The notes: generated from the sequence alone by a model not told the origin. Shown: positions 44,640 to 54,334, counted from the stretch's first letter. The stretch: DNA of 64,000 bases from Dichotomocladium elegans (GCA_025716815.1 JAIXMN010000045.1:1-64000), one strand, 5' to 3'. Numbers and translations are program-made.

Positions 44640-44910
44640 AGTAGGGGGGTCTTCACTACTAGCGCGTGTCTTTTTTTGGACAGGAATCTTTGAGGCTCTA
44701 GGTACGTAGCACGAGTTTTTCCGCTTCGAGGAGGATGGTTCGATTGCCTCGAGGTGATCTACGTGTGCTCCTTGGTGCAAAGGGGTGTTTTCAGAAGTTT
44801 CGGTAATTTCGGGGGGATATATTTCCGAGCCAATAGGGGTAGTGAAATTTTTTGCAAAAAAAGTATATAAAGGGCTCGTATTCGCCGTGCGCGATGCTCG
44901 ACAAGGTCTC

Positions 44911-44983
44911 GCCTTGCTAGCTCAATCGGTAGAGCGTGAGACTCTTAATCTCAAGGTTGTGGGTTCGACCCCCACGTAGGGCT
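44911..44983 (+). tRNA. tRNA-Lys (anticodon CUU)
   Basis: 73 nt, folds as a complete cloverleaf. The acceptor stem GCCTTGC pairs with GTAGGGC, allowing G-T pairs. The anticodon stem TGAGA/TCTCA holds loop CTCTTAA with anticodon CTT. The T stem GTGGG/CCCAC holds TTCGACC. The A box is TAGCTCAATCGG and the B box GGTTCGACCCC. No intron. TATATAA lies about 47 bp upstream, within LINE 5' sequence. The gene is flanked immediately upstream by an antisense LINE and 25 bp downstream by LTR element C, yet looks functional. Confidence 0.95.
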
Positions 44984-44993
44984 TTATAAAAAC

Positions 44994-45001
44994 TTTTTTT
45001 T
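44994..45001 (+). terminator. Pol III terminator of tRNA-Lys
   Basis: A run of eight T's starting 11 bases after the tRNA 3' end. Confidence 0.75.
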
Positions 45002-45008
45002 GTTGTTG

Positions 45009-45406
45009 TGTCGTCTTTATCTTTTGCTTGAGTTTGGTAGAAAGACGACCACAAAGAATAACCACGGAGAGAGTGTAACCACGGAGAGTGTATGACCACG
45101 AAGAGAGTATTACCACGAAGGAGAACCACGAAGAGGATGAGACCACAAAGGTGACAATGGGAAAACGAGAGAGTAGATATCTTTATTAGATAAGGAGGTT
45201 GGGTTATATTTATACTATTTTCTAATGGTAAAACTGTGCGAGAGTATTGCTGCGGATATGATGATGATGAAGGTGATTACAATGACAAGCTGCGGTGGTG
45301 GCGTAGTAAAAGTGTATAATGCGTAAGTTGCTGCGCATTACATCAAGGACGTCTTGTTGCCGCAGCAGGGATGCTTCATCGAACATGTGAATATTGTGCG
45401 ACGACA
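45009..45406 (-). repeat. 3' LTR of element C
   Basis: On the plus strand TGTCGTCTTTATC to GTGCGACGACA. Contains about nine degenerate ACCACRAAG units at 45040-45155. The polypurine tract lies directly after it at 45407-45420 (plus-strand TTACCCCCCTCCAA). Confidence 0.95.
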
Positions 45407-45421
45407 TTACCCCCCTCCAAC

Positions 45422-48400
45422 CTATTGGTCGTCCGCGACCAAGTCAGGAGCACCTTGTTCTTGGGCCAAAGCGTGGGCGGCAGCATGGGCGGCGACAGGG
45501 TCAAACCAGGGCGAGGTAGGTGGCACTTTGTTGTGTATTGGACGAAGTCGATCGGTATGGACCCACGATCCATATTCCTTGCCATTAAGGTCCTTGACTT
45601 TGTAGGTATCTGTGTTTAAGTGACGGTCGATGATGATGTATGGCCCTTTCCAGTTATATTCAAGACTCAGTTTTTGCTCATGGCGCATAAGGACGTGGTC
45701 ACCGACGGCGAAAGTTTGATGTTTTAAAAGTGAGTCCCAGGTGGCCTTGTCACGTTCGGCGTTAGCTTTTAAGCGAGCGGCAGCGTCAATACGGGCTTCT
45801 CGGAGTCGGATGAGGGCAGGTTTGCGGCTCTTCACCAGGTTTTCTATGGATCGATCGGGTTCCAAAGCGTGCGTAACCGAAGGAGGTAAGATATCACCAG
45901 GAAGACGTGGTTCAACACCGTATACCATAAAGTAGGGACTAACTCCAGTGGTTCGGTGTTTGCGGATGTTGCTGGAGAAAACTGCTTGTGATAAGAATTC
46001 GTCCCATCGGTGTATTTCGCCATTGACATATTTTCGAAGCATTTGTTTTAAAATGCCATTGGTGCGTTCGACCTTGGAGTTGGTTCGTGGATGGAAGGCG
46101 GAGGTCAGCTTGTGATGTACCTTAACGCGGCCTAGGTAAAAATTGAGCACCTTGGACATAAAATTGCTGCCACGGTCGGTACAGATTTCGACAGGACTTG
46201 CGAACTGCATGAGAATAGTCTCGTAGATGAAGTCTGCAATAGCTTGGCCGGTGGCGTCCGGTACTGCGCGTGCGATTGTCCAATTGGTGGCATAGTCGAC
46301 GGCGACAAGGAGCCAGCGATTACCTTTCAACGTGCGTGGTAACTCACCAACAAAGTCGAGGTGCCAACGAGCAAAAGGCGGGGGAATATCTAAAGGTCGC
46401 ATGGGGGCATGATGGGTGCCACGGTCAGCATTGGCGCTGAGCTGACACTGGGGGCAGTCGAGGAGCCAGTCTTGAATGTCATCCTTCATGTTTGGCCACC
46501 ACCAACGCTTCTTGATAAGATCGTATATGGTTTCCCTGCCTGCATGTCCAAAACTAAGATGGAAATGGTGGACGAGATCGGCTCGACGTGCGAACAAGGC
46601 AAACCGGATTTCTTGAACCTCAGATCCAATCTTGACCTTGCGGAATATCTGGTTGTTTCTGACCACGAACTTGTCACGATGTTTGCTGAGGATGTCCTTA
46701 TAGATGGTTGGCCACTTGGACTCATCGAATGTATAAAATTTTGGCCAATCGGACTCCTCGATGGACTTCATAGCGTACAAGTAGTCGGGTTCAATGGAGG
46801 TTGGAGCGGGCGTACAATCCGGCCCATCCCGGCGAGACAGCAGGTCAGGAACAATGTTGTCCTGTCCTTTCTTGTACTGTATTTCGGGGTCGTATAGTTC
46901 TAACTCGGCCATCCAACGGATGAGGCGTGGGGGTGGTGGTTTGCGACGAGACCGGAAATACACTAATGGGTGGTGATCCGTACGGACAACGAAATTGCGG
47001 CCTTCGACGAAACAGCGCCAGGTGCGCAAGGCATGTAATATTGCTAAAAGTTCTCGTTCTTGAGCAGGCATGTTGCGTTCGGCAGACGATAATTTTTTTG
47101 ACTCGTAGGCAATAGGGTGCATTTTACCGTCATTCCCCTCTTGTAAGAGGACTCCACCAAGAGAGTAGTCGGAACTATCCACCTCAATCACGTAGGGTTT
47201 GTCGGGGTCAGGCGGCACCAGAACTGGGGCGGTTGACATTCGGGACTTGATTTGCTCAAACGCCTCTTGGCACTCAGGGGTCCACGTAATTGCACGTTTC
47301 TTCGCTCCGGTGCCTTTCGTTAAGTCTGTCAAAGGAGCGGCGAGCAACGAGAAGTCACGAATGAAGCGACGGTAGTGAGATGCCAAACCAATAAACTGAC
47401 GCACTTCTTGGACATTCGTGGGGACAGGCCATTCTTGAATCGCTTTGACCTTTGATTGTGATGGTAAAATACCAGCGGCAGAGACTCGGAAACCCACGAA
47501 CTCCAGTTCGGTCTTGTAGAATTCGCACTTCTTTTTGTTCGCAACGAGCTTGGCATCACGCAACAGACTTAATACCTGTGCGACATCACGGTCATGATCT
47601 TGCTTGGTTTTGCTATATATGAGAATATCGTCCAAATATAATAAGCAGCACTTATCGATGCAGTCGCGAAGAACTCCATTGAGCATTGCTTGGAATACCG
47701 GTGGCGAATTACGCAGTCCGAACGGTAGGACAGTCCAGGCAAAGGAACCATAACGGGTATTGAAAGCGGTCTTGGGGATGTCCTCCTCACGGATACGCAG
47801 TTGGTGGTAACCCGATTTCAGGTCAATCGTTGAGAAATAGCGTGCCTTGGATAGCCTTTCGAGACATTCATCAATACGTGGTAACGGGTGCGAGTTACGC
47901 TTGGTGACTTGATTAATAGCGCGATAGTCCACACAAAGGCGTAACGAGCCATCCTTTTTTCGAACGAACAGGACTGGAGCGCCCCAAGGTGAAGCGGTTG
48001 GACGGATCAGGCCTAGGGCGAGTAACTCGTCAAGCTGTTTGCGTAACTCGTCAAGTTCCAGCGGGCTCATTTTGTACGGTGGGCGATTGATGGGTTCGGC
48101 ATCTCCTGTATCAATCACATGGTTAATGTCTCGGACTGGAGGTAAACCAGGGAGCTTGTCTTGGAAGACCTCCGGGTATGTTTGATAAAGGTGATGCAGT
48201 TTGTCATTATTGGGTTGGTCTTGTCTGTCCTGCCGGTCTGTAGAGAAGAAGCACAAAAATAGCTCTTCCACTTGGTTGCGTTTCGTCAGGCGAGTGACTT
48301 GGCGGTGCGAAATGAGGTAAGCTAATTCAGGCATAGTACGTGGGGATCTTGGCCGAAGTACATATTGCGTGTTGTTGACCGAGAACTGCCAAGTGTCTTG

Positions 48401-48916
48401 ATCCCAGTTAGGTATCGGTTTCATACGTTTGATCCAGTCGCGTCCTAGAATCAAATCGAATTTCGTGTCCAACACAAAGGCTGATATATTGTGTTGAAAA
48501 CCAGCGGCATCTAGTGACAGTGTCACAGCACGATCAATGGAGAACTTATGACCTCCTGCGGTTTCCACTTCTTGACCGAAAACAGAACGGACCGGGCAAC
48601 CAGCGGCCAACTGAGGGGAGATATACGATGAGGATGCCCCGCTATCCAATAACACATCGATCGGCTTCCCATTGCAGACCATATTGTACAGAGGTAAACT
48701 GGTGTGTTTTATTGAGTGTAAGGATTCAATGTGTCGCATATCTGCTTCAAACGCCTTTTGTTCCTCCTCCTCCTCTGCAAGTAGAAGATCATCCGAAAGG
48801 TCAATCAATGGTGATTCGTGTTCTTGGGCCGGAGGTGGGTCGGAGGTGGGGCCAGAAGTGGTAGCGCCAGAAGGACCTCTGTCGGATTCGGTAACCACAT
48901 TAAGGGATGGATACAT
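45422..48916 (-). CDS. Pol polyprotein of element C
   Basis: 1,164 residues counted from ATG 48916, but the frame is open upstream past the gag stop and is probably entered by -1 frameshifting at 48955-48961. Domains in order: protease with LLDSGASSSYIS; reverse transcriptase with FVRKKDGSLRLCVDYRAIN and YLDDILIYS; RNase H with VDSSDYSLGGVLLQ; integrase zinc domain HLSFGHAGRETIYDL...CPQCQ; catalytic residues in WHLDFVGEL, CTDRGSNF and KVERTNG. The C-terminus (WKGPYIIIDRHLNTDTYKV) is a gypsy-type integrase tail without a chromodomain. The frame is intact. Confidence 0.94.
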   Translation of the reverse strand: MYPSLNVVTESDRGPSGATTSGPTSDPPPAQEHESPLIDLSDDLLLAEEEEEQKAFEADMRHIESLHSIKHTSLPLYNMVCNGKPIDVLLDSGASSSYISPQLAAGCPVRSVFGQEVETAGGHKFSIDRAVTLSLDAAGFQHNISAFVLDTKFDLILGRDWIKRMKPIPNWDQDTWQFSVNNTQYVLRPRSPRTMPELAYLISHRQVTRLTKRNQVEELFLCFFSTDRQDRQDQPNNDKLHHLYQTYPEVFQDKLPGLPPVRDINHVIDTGDAEPINRPPYKMSPLELDELRKQLDELLALGLIRPTASPWGAPVLFVRKKDGSLRLCVDYRAINQVTKRNSHPLPRIDECLERLSKARYFSTIDLKSGYHQLRIREEDIPKTAFNTRYGSFAWTVLPFGLRNSPPVFQAMLNGVLRDCIDKCCLLYLDDILIYSKTKQDHDRDVAQVLSLLRDAKLVANKKKCEFYKTELEFVGFRVSAAGILPSQSKVKAIQEWPVPTNVQEVRQFIGLASHYRRFIRDFSLLAAPLTDLTKGTGAKKRAITWTPECQEAFEQIKSRMSTAPVLVPPDPDKPYVIEVDSSDYSLGGVLLQEGNDGKMHPIAYESKKLSSAERNMPAQERELLAILHALRTWRCFVEGRNFVVRTDHHPLVYFRSRRKPPPPRLIRWMAELELYDPEIQYKKGQDNIVPDLLSRRDGPDCTPAPTSIEPDYLYAMKSIEESDWPKFYTFDESKWPTIYKDILSKHRDKFVVRNNQIFRKVKIGSEVQEIRFALFARRADLVHHFHLSFGHAGRETIYDLIKKRWWWPNMKDDIQDWLLDCPQCQLSANADRGTHHAPMRPLDIPPPFARWHLDFVGELPRTLKGNRWLLVAVDYATNWTIARAVPDATGQAIADFIYETILMQFASPVEICTDRGSNFMSKVLNFYLGRVKVHHKLTSAFHPRTNSKVERTNGILKQMLRKYVNGEIHRWDEFLSQAVFSSNIRKHRTTGVSPYFMVYGVEPRLPGDILPPSVTHALEPDRSIENLVKSRKPALIRLREARIDAAARLKANAERDKATWDSLLKHQTFAVGDHVLMRHEQKLSLEYNWKGPYIIIDRHLNTDTYKVKDLNGKEYGSWVHTDRLRPIHNKVPPTSPWFDPVAAHAAAHALAQEQGAPDLVADDQ

Positions 48917-48933
48917 GCGCGGAGAGCCTCCCT

Positions 48934-49974
48934 TTAAGCCCGCCGCGCGTTGCCTTTTAAATCCTTGCGAGGCGAAGATGAACCAGGGCTTGTCTTACCC
49001 TGTGGAGGTGACGGGCAGTCTCGAGCAATGTGCCCGCGGCCGTCGCAGTTATAGCATCGACGAGGGCGACGTTGGTGGATACGGGCATTCAGGTAGTTAG
49101 GACGGCTGTCAATAGCATCCAATTCCATAGGCATCGGATCCTCGTGAGTGGATTTTACGGGGGGCGGAAGCACCGGGTGACTCGGTTTGCTGCGTACTGG
49201 GTGTAGTGGATCGCGGATGCCAGCAGCATATTCATGTACGGCCTCGAATGTCTCAGCAGCGTTATATGCAGCTACCAGTGAGATGGGTTCGCGAAGCAAC
49301 ACCTGTACACGCGCGTCATAGGACAGGCCGCGAATAAACTCGTGGATGGCATCTTCTTCAAGCATATTAGGCAGGTCAAGCATGATATTCCGGAACTCAG
49401 TCACGTATTCGCGAATGGCACCAGTGTTGGTGGAACCTTGAGTGAGAGCACGGAGCTTGTTGAGGGCCATTTGCTCGGCATTTCTTGGTTTGAATTCTCG
49501 ACGAAAAGCCTCTTGAAATTCACGCCAGGTCTTTGGTGTTTGATTTGATCCATCATCTGGGTGTATCGTCATTTCTAAGTGTCGCCACCACGTGGCGGCA
49601 CCGTCGCGCAGCAATGTCGAAGCGTAGACAACGCGTTCATGGTCCAACAGGTCGGCACACTCGCCATATTTATCCACGGTGTGTAGCCAGGCCTCTACTG
49701 CCGATGAGGAGCGTACACCATGGAAGAGATCAGGTTGGACCGGTTTAATTCTCATGGTAGGGGTGGGACGGTTCCTCGCTTCTTCGCGGAGGGCCTTGAT
49801 TTCTTGTTGTTGCGCCTGCATCTGTTGCATCATCACATGGATTGCTTCTAGCATTGTTTTCGAGTCCGCCATTGTATTTTGCTCCTCGTCTGAATCAGGG
49901 AAGTTATTGTCTTGGGATCGATATCGTTGGAAAGCTGCTTGTTGAAAATTTGCTTGGGACCGATCACTGGACAT
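48934..49974 (-). CDS. Gag protein of element C
   Basis: 346 residues from ATG 49974, which lies 12 bases inside the 5' LTR boundary and overlaps the putative primer binding site. The central part matches the retrotransposon Gag fold (VEAWLHTVDKYGECADLLDH, WREFQEAFRREFKPRNAEQM). A CCHC zinc knuckle CYNCDGRGHIARDC near residue 315 binds genomic RNA. The frame ends at 48934. The tail is Ser/Lys/Arg-rich. It is intact. Confidence 0.93.
   Translation of the reverse strand: MSSDRSQANFQQAAFQRYRSQDNNFPDSDEEQNTMADSKTMLEAIHVMMQQMQAQQQEIKALREEARNRPTPTMRIKPVQPDLFHGVRSSSAVEAWLHTVDKYGECADLLDHERVVYASTLLRDGAATWWRHLEMTIHPDDGSNQTPKTWREFQEAFRREFKPRNAEQMALNKLRALTQGSTNTGAIREYVTEFRNIMLDLPNMLEEDAIHEFIRGLSYDARVQVLLREPISLVAAYNAAETFEAVHEYAAGIRDPLHPVRSKPSHPVLPPPVKSTHEDPMPMELDAIDSRPNYLNARIHQRRPRRCYNCDGRGHIARDCPSPPQGKTSPGSSSPRKDLKGNARRA
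48955..48961 (-). promoter_or_regulatory. -1 ribosomal frameshift slippery site in gag
   Basis: On the minus strand the gag codons read GAT TTA AAA, giving T TTA AAA, an X XXY YYZ heptamer. Slipping back one base enters the pol frame, which is open from here to the pol body. It lies seven codons before the gag stop. Confidence 0.65.
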
Positions 49975-49983
49975 CAGCTACCA
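49972..49983 (-). other. Putative primer binding site of element C
   Basis: TGGTAGCTGATG starts two bases after the 5' LTR and overlaps the gag ATG. The first seven bases would pair with a tRNA ending GCTACCA, as initiator tRNA-Met does in yeast. The primer identity is inference. Confidence 0.45.
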
Positions 49984-49985
49984 AA

Positions 49986-50383
49986 TGTCGTCTTTATCTT
50001 TTGCTTGAGTTCGGTAGAAAGACGACCACAAAAAATAACCACGGAGAGAGTGTAACCACGGAGAGTGTATGACCACGAAGAGAGTATTACCACGAAGGAG
50101 AACCACGAAGAGGATGAGACCACAAAGGTGACAATGGGAAAACGAGAGAGTAGATATCTTTATTAGATAAGGAGGTTGGGTTATATTTATACTATTTTCT
50201 AATGGTAAAACTGTGCGAGAGTATTGCTGCGGATATGATGATGATGAAGGTGATTACAATGACAAGCTGCGGTGGTGGCGTAGTAAAAGTGTATAATGCG
50301 TAAGTTGCTGCGCATTACGTCAAGGACGTCTTGTTGCCGCAGCAGGGATGCTTCATCGAACATGTGAATATTGTGCGACGACA
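49986..50383 (-). repeat. 5' LTR of element C
   Basis: 398 bp, with about three transitions relative to 45009-45406. The ACCACRAAG array is repeated at 50020-50135. Confidence 0.95.
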
Positions 50384-50640
50384 GTTGTGTCGTAGCAACA
50401 TATCGGATCTTCTTGATCAGTATTGTCTTTTGTATGATTGTATCACCTTATCTCTTTTACGCTGCGCCCTCCATCATTACTTCGCCACATCCATATTACT
50501 TAGCCACGTCCAACAGTATAAATAGTGGACCATCACATAGAATAAAGGGCATTGAAGATCCTCGCCATCCTCATTGTACAGGACTTTTCACAAGAAGTTT
50601 GCATTTTGTAAAAGTTTTTCGGACACGGTGATAGTTATCC
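50384..50640 (+). other. Promoter-like or LTR-like remnant downstream of element C
   Basis: Starts after the duplicated GTTG with TGTCGTAGCAAC and holds AGTATAAATAGTGG near 50515, like the LTR promoters in this window. No matching copy or gene was found. Confidence 0.25.
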
Positions 50641-51800
50641 GAAAACTAGTAAGTGAAAATCGGATATGATGTTGTTGTAAGTCGGAAAGCTCGACTTGAT
50701 TTTTCACGGTCGGGTTCAAGGTTTATCCAGAAATGAGAACCGAATTTTTCAGAAATCTTCACAATGCTTTTTTGTAGTTGGAGAACTCAATTTTTCGGAC
50801 AGGCGCAAAGCTTTCTTTCGAACTAGAGGATTTGATTCATTCGTTCTCTGACAGACATATCATTCGGAAGCCTGCACTCTGTTATCTGCAAAACGTCCCT
50901 CGATTTATCGTAATCGTCCACTGAGAGCATTCAGACGAAGTCTTTAAATAAATCGCGGTTGTATATACAATTCGAAGTTGTACAATGTTGTTCGGAAAGA
51001 AGATGGCTTTTATTCGGAAAGGAGTTAAACTCGCTATGCTTCTGTAATGCACTCGCATGGGTATAGTTATTTTTAGTTTCTCCGCTAGTGATTGAGCAGG
51101 TCAAATGGAGGTGTCGATTACAGCTGAGGGATTGGGGCTACAAGAAAAAAAGCGACTGCCGTAAGCAGCGAAAAATTTTACTATTTTTACTGTGGGAAGT
51201 AGAACGGAAAATATGTGTTCCCTTCCCTTCATCACCGTCCTGAACGTTTCACTCCCAAATTCCGCACGAGTTCTCAGTCGACATAGTACTGCTGCAATAA
51301 TGTGATAAATGCCTACGCTCGTCCCTGCAATAAATCGCTTTCATCCCGGCACATTTTACAAGCAGCTAAAGCTCTGATTTCATGGCAGCAAAGTCGTTGA
51401 TTTGTGTCCTTGTAAACGCATTGGCCGGGAATGTCATATAGTACATCAGCATGCTTGTTAACACCATTGGATCAGACAGCATTACTCCAGAGATTTATCT
51501 ATGTAGTTGTAACCACAAGTTTGAATTACATGGAGGCGGTATAGGTGAGTGTCTCTCATACGATACCATAGAAAATGGTGAACATGTATCCTCCAGTGTC
51601 CCTGAAATATTATTCCTATGTCGTTATCTCTCAACATGACGGGTTGGCCCTTTTTACATACATGTTATGATTAAAGGCGACAGTGGGTTGGTACAAGGAA
51701 TGGTGGATGGTGCTTTACCGTGTCTGTGAATCCTCGATCGTCAGAATGTATACAAGTTGACAGGATATACAGCCGAGTAGAGTATGAGTATTTAATAAAT
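50641..51800. other. Intergenic DNA, no gene seen
   Basis: Only short frames without domains. No repeat shared with other parts of the window was noticed. Confidence 0.4.
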
Positions 51801-51816
51801 GAGCAAAATGATTTTA

Positions 51817-52246
51817 TTACTCTGAAGCGGATGGGAAGGCCAGGAAGATATAGTCTTGGCATTTTGATGGCGATATGGTTTCAAAGATGGCATCAAAGCG
51901 ATCCTCGGCTGATTGCCTTTTTCCAGAAGACAGCTGTCGGTTGCAGCAAAGTAGCAAGTCCCGTACCAAATACTCAGCAGGGTTCCAAGCCAACACCTGC
52001 GCGGGAAAAATGAAAGGGGTGTGCCCCTTCTCCTTGGCTTTTTGAAATACCGGCGCTGCCACCTCAGCTGGGAGAGGATCAAATCCAAGAAACAGATCCT
52101 TCCTTTTTTCGGCGTCCAAAATCGCCACAATGTCAGCAACGAATTGGATAAATTCGTCCTTGGTGACACGTCCTTCGAGAGATTTTGACGCAGTCGTGAT
52201 GATGCCAGTGTGGTCGAACGCAATTAGAAGGCACACGTGTGGCTTT
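51817..52246 (-). pseudogene. IS630/Tc1-like DDE transposase fragment
   Basis: A 143-codon open stretch with HTGIITTASKSLEGRV, DEFIQFVADIVAILDAE, LFLGFDPLP and FIFPAQVLAWNPAEYLVRDL. The last two blocks occupy the places of the second Asp (VxDN) and the PPYSPxLNPxE motif of this superfamily, and the order matches 58518-59642. The N-terminal half is missing and the motifs have drifted. It has no start codon within the conserved part. Confidence 0.45.
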
Positions 52247-52249
52247 TTA

Positions 52250-52647
52250 CAGGATTTTTACTTTCCTCTCGTACAGTAGTGGGGAAATAAAACCAAGGTG
52301 TAAGTAATTTTAAAAGCAGGAAGGTTGGTCTCAACATGTTTCATTTTAAATCCACAAAAAAATAAGGGAAGGGACAAGGTCCGCCGCTGAAAAGACATAG
52401 GGAGAGTAAGTGAAGGTCAAAGTCTAAGTAGAAGACACAAGGCGCAGGATAAAAAGATTAACCGGAAAGTAACAAATAAAAGGTGTGATTTTCGAGGCAC
52501 AACACAGTGCGTGGATAATACCAGATATTAAGTGGAAGTAGCAAAGTGTGAATAATATTAAACGCTAGAGTGACACACACGCACTCGGATATTTTTTTTG
52601 GTGGCACGGGAGCAATACCAAAGTGAGTGTTTATTAGTGCTGAGCAA
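52250..52647. other. Intergenic DNA before the hAT
   Basis: Purine-rich, no frames of note. It ends at the CATATAAT target duplication. Confidence 0.4.
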
Positions 52648-52655
52648 CATATAAT

Positions 52656-52870
52656 TAGGGTTTCTCATCGAATCCGGATCTTATGATCCGATCCGGATCA
52701 AAAGGCAATGGTGCGGATTTGGATTGACCTCATCTCGGATTTTGCGGATCCAGTGTAGGACATTTGCAATCCGGATCTCATACGGATTGCACTTCACGGA
52801 TCTGAACCGATCCGGATCGCATACGGATTGCACTTCGCGGATCTGTTCCGATTCGTTAGATCTGTCCAAA
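52656..52870 (+). repeat. hAT left end with subterminal repeats
   Basis: The terminal inverted repeat is followed by many copies of GGATCCG, CGGATCT and TACGGATTGCACTTC-type units over about 200 bp. The right end (57705-57877) is similar. Such arrays are transposase-binding sites in hAT elements. Confidence 0.75.
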
Positions 52871-54334
52871 TCAACCTAGACATTGGGTTCCTGCCATTAT
52901 AATCCTGTTAATGTATAACAATAGCAATTACAGATGTGCAAGAAATGGGATGTGGGAGTTTGAGAATGAGGAATACAGTTAGTGCAAAGTTGCGGAATAA
53001 ACAAAACCAGCAAGAAATGTAGCTTCGTTATAGCTCATACATAGTTGACTTTGGCGAAATGACCGACTCTAGAGATAATAGCTGGTAGTATTTCGATGTG
53101 AAGCTGGCTCAATACACATCTCTTTTAGGATATCTCAGGTTTTATATTTGCAGAACGTGAAAGGTAAAAAAATCACGCAAACTCCTCGAAAGTAAATATT
53201 CCTTCCATATCAATCATTCCACGGCCATGCGCTTTTCCCCATATTTCTGTATTTCCTTTTCTCATTTTCCAGCGATCAGTATTTCTTGGTTTTCACCAAG
53301 CAATGATCACAAACGCAACCTGCGCCTCGATTTAGTATACATATTTCCACCCATGGAACCCTAGCTATAATCCATCTCATATAGTCATCTCTATACTTCG
53401 CCATAGTGGAACATCAGCCTTTTGGTCATTCTATCCTCGTCTTCTCTCAGAAATCTCAATCTACTATTCCACCCTTCTCTTTATCATATATTAATCTTCA
53501 TTCCATGCGGTAGCATATTCTTTATTGTCCTCATACCGATGGCGGTATTGTACATTCCTTTTATTCCATATAAGATCCTCTTCGTCTCTTCACTGACAGT
53601 AATCGATTCTCCTTTGCACAGTATACACCTTCGACGTCGGTGATAGAAGTAGCAGCCACTGCAAATCACCAGGGACATCGCGACGAGTATAGCTGCGGGT
53701 ACAAATAACGAATGGTGAAAAAGTCAAACAGCTCACTAACACTTACCATAAACAGAGCTGTTGTGGCGCACAACAATTGAGGGAAGCATCAAGTGTTCCA
53801 GTAATATAAATGGAATGGATCAAACTGCAATTTGTGGTTGATTAGGATAACTGGGAGATCGTAAAGGCAGCTGGGGTAAGAGGGCCACGCAACATTGCTC
53901 AATTCGCGACAAATAAATTGTGCTTGTTCGCAAAATTTATCGACTTGATTGCGTGAAATGATCGTGAAATAAATGTAGCTGAAAGCAACGTATCAATAGT
54001 AAATGGCATTAATAATGCTTTGGAGGTGAATGAAAGGCCGGCATGAGAATGACGCATTGACTTGTTTGTCGCATGACCTCAGCACTGCCATTGCCTGTCC
54101 GAACACATTTGGAAAATAGAAGGAGCATAAAGAAATTGCCGGGCCTGAAATTGGCTCAAAATTTTTTTCCGACACCTGTCCGTTCTGTCAAGCATTTGTT
54201 CCCAGAATAGATATCTGATATCACGGTCGGTCCAATGGTTCTTTTGACAGGTACACACTTTGTTCAAGCAACAACAGCATTATTGATTCTTTGAGCACAT
54301 AGCATGAATGTCGTTCGAAAGTATTAAAAAAAGG

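Larger units (their letters stand above)
39615..44910 (-). mobile_element. LINE (non-LTR retrotransposon) copy 1, full length
   Basis: About 5.3 kb with two ORFs, minus strand. The 5' end (GAGACCTTGTCGAG...) abuts the first base of tRNA-Lys at 44911. The 3' end is A-rich (AAATAAAAAACAAACATTTT) and abuts the 18-bp tRNA head at 39597-39614. ORF1 and ORF2 appear uninterrupted. The APE-type endonuclease, a single reverse transcriptase and a C-terminal CCHC-like motif place it with APE LINEs. Confidence 0.88.
45009..50383 (-). mobile_element. Ty3/gypsy retrotransposon C, full length
   Basis: Minus-strand element with 398-bp LTRs that differ by about three transitions, flanked by GTTG on both sides (45005-45008 and 50384-50387). 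gag and pol are separate frames linked by a -1 slippery site. LTR termini and polypurine tract match those of family A, but no chromodomain was seen. It lies 25 bp downstream of tRNA-Lys. Confidence 0.95.

Noticed and set aside
35403..44910. Pericentromeric LINE cluster, as described for Mucor
   Set aside because: Nested transposons alone do not show a centromere. No kinetochore-binding data or copy distribution is available here.
45040..45155. Regular short repeats that could suggest a CRISPR array
   Set aside because: Units are 9 bp, degenerate, without uniform spacers, sit in an LTR and recur in the partner LTR. The genome is eukaryotic.
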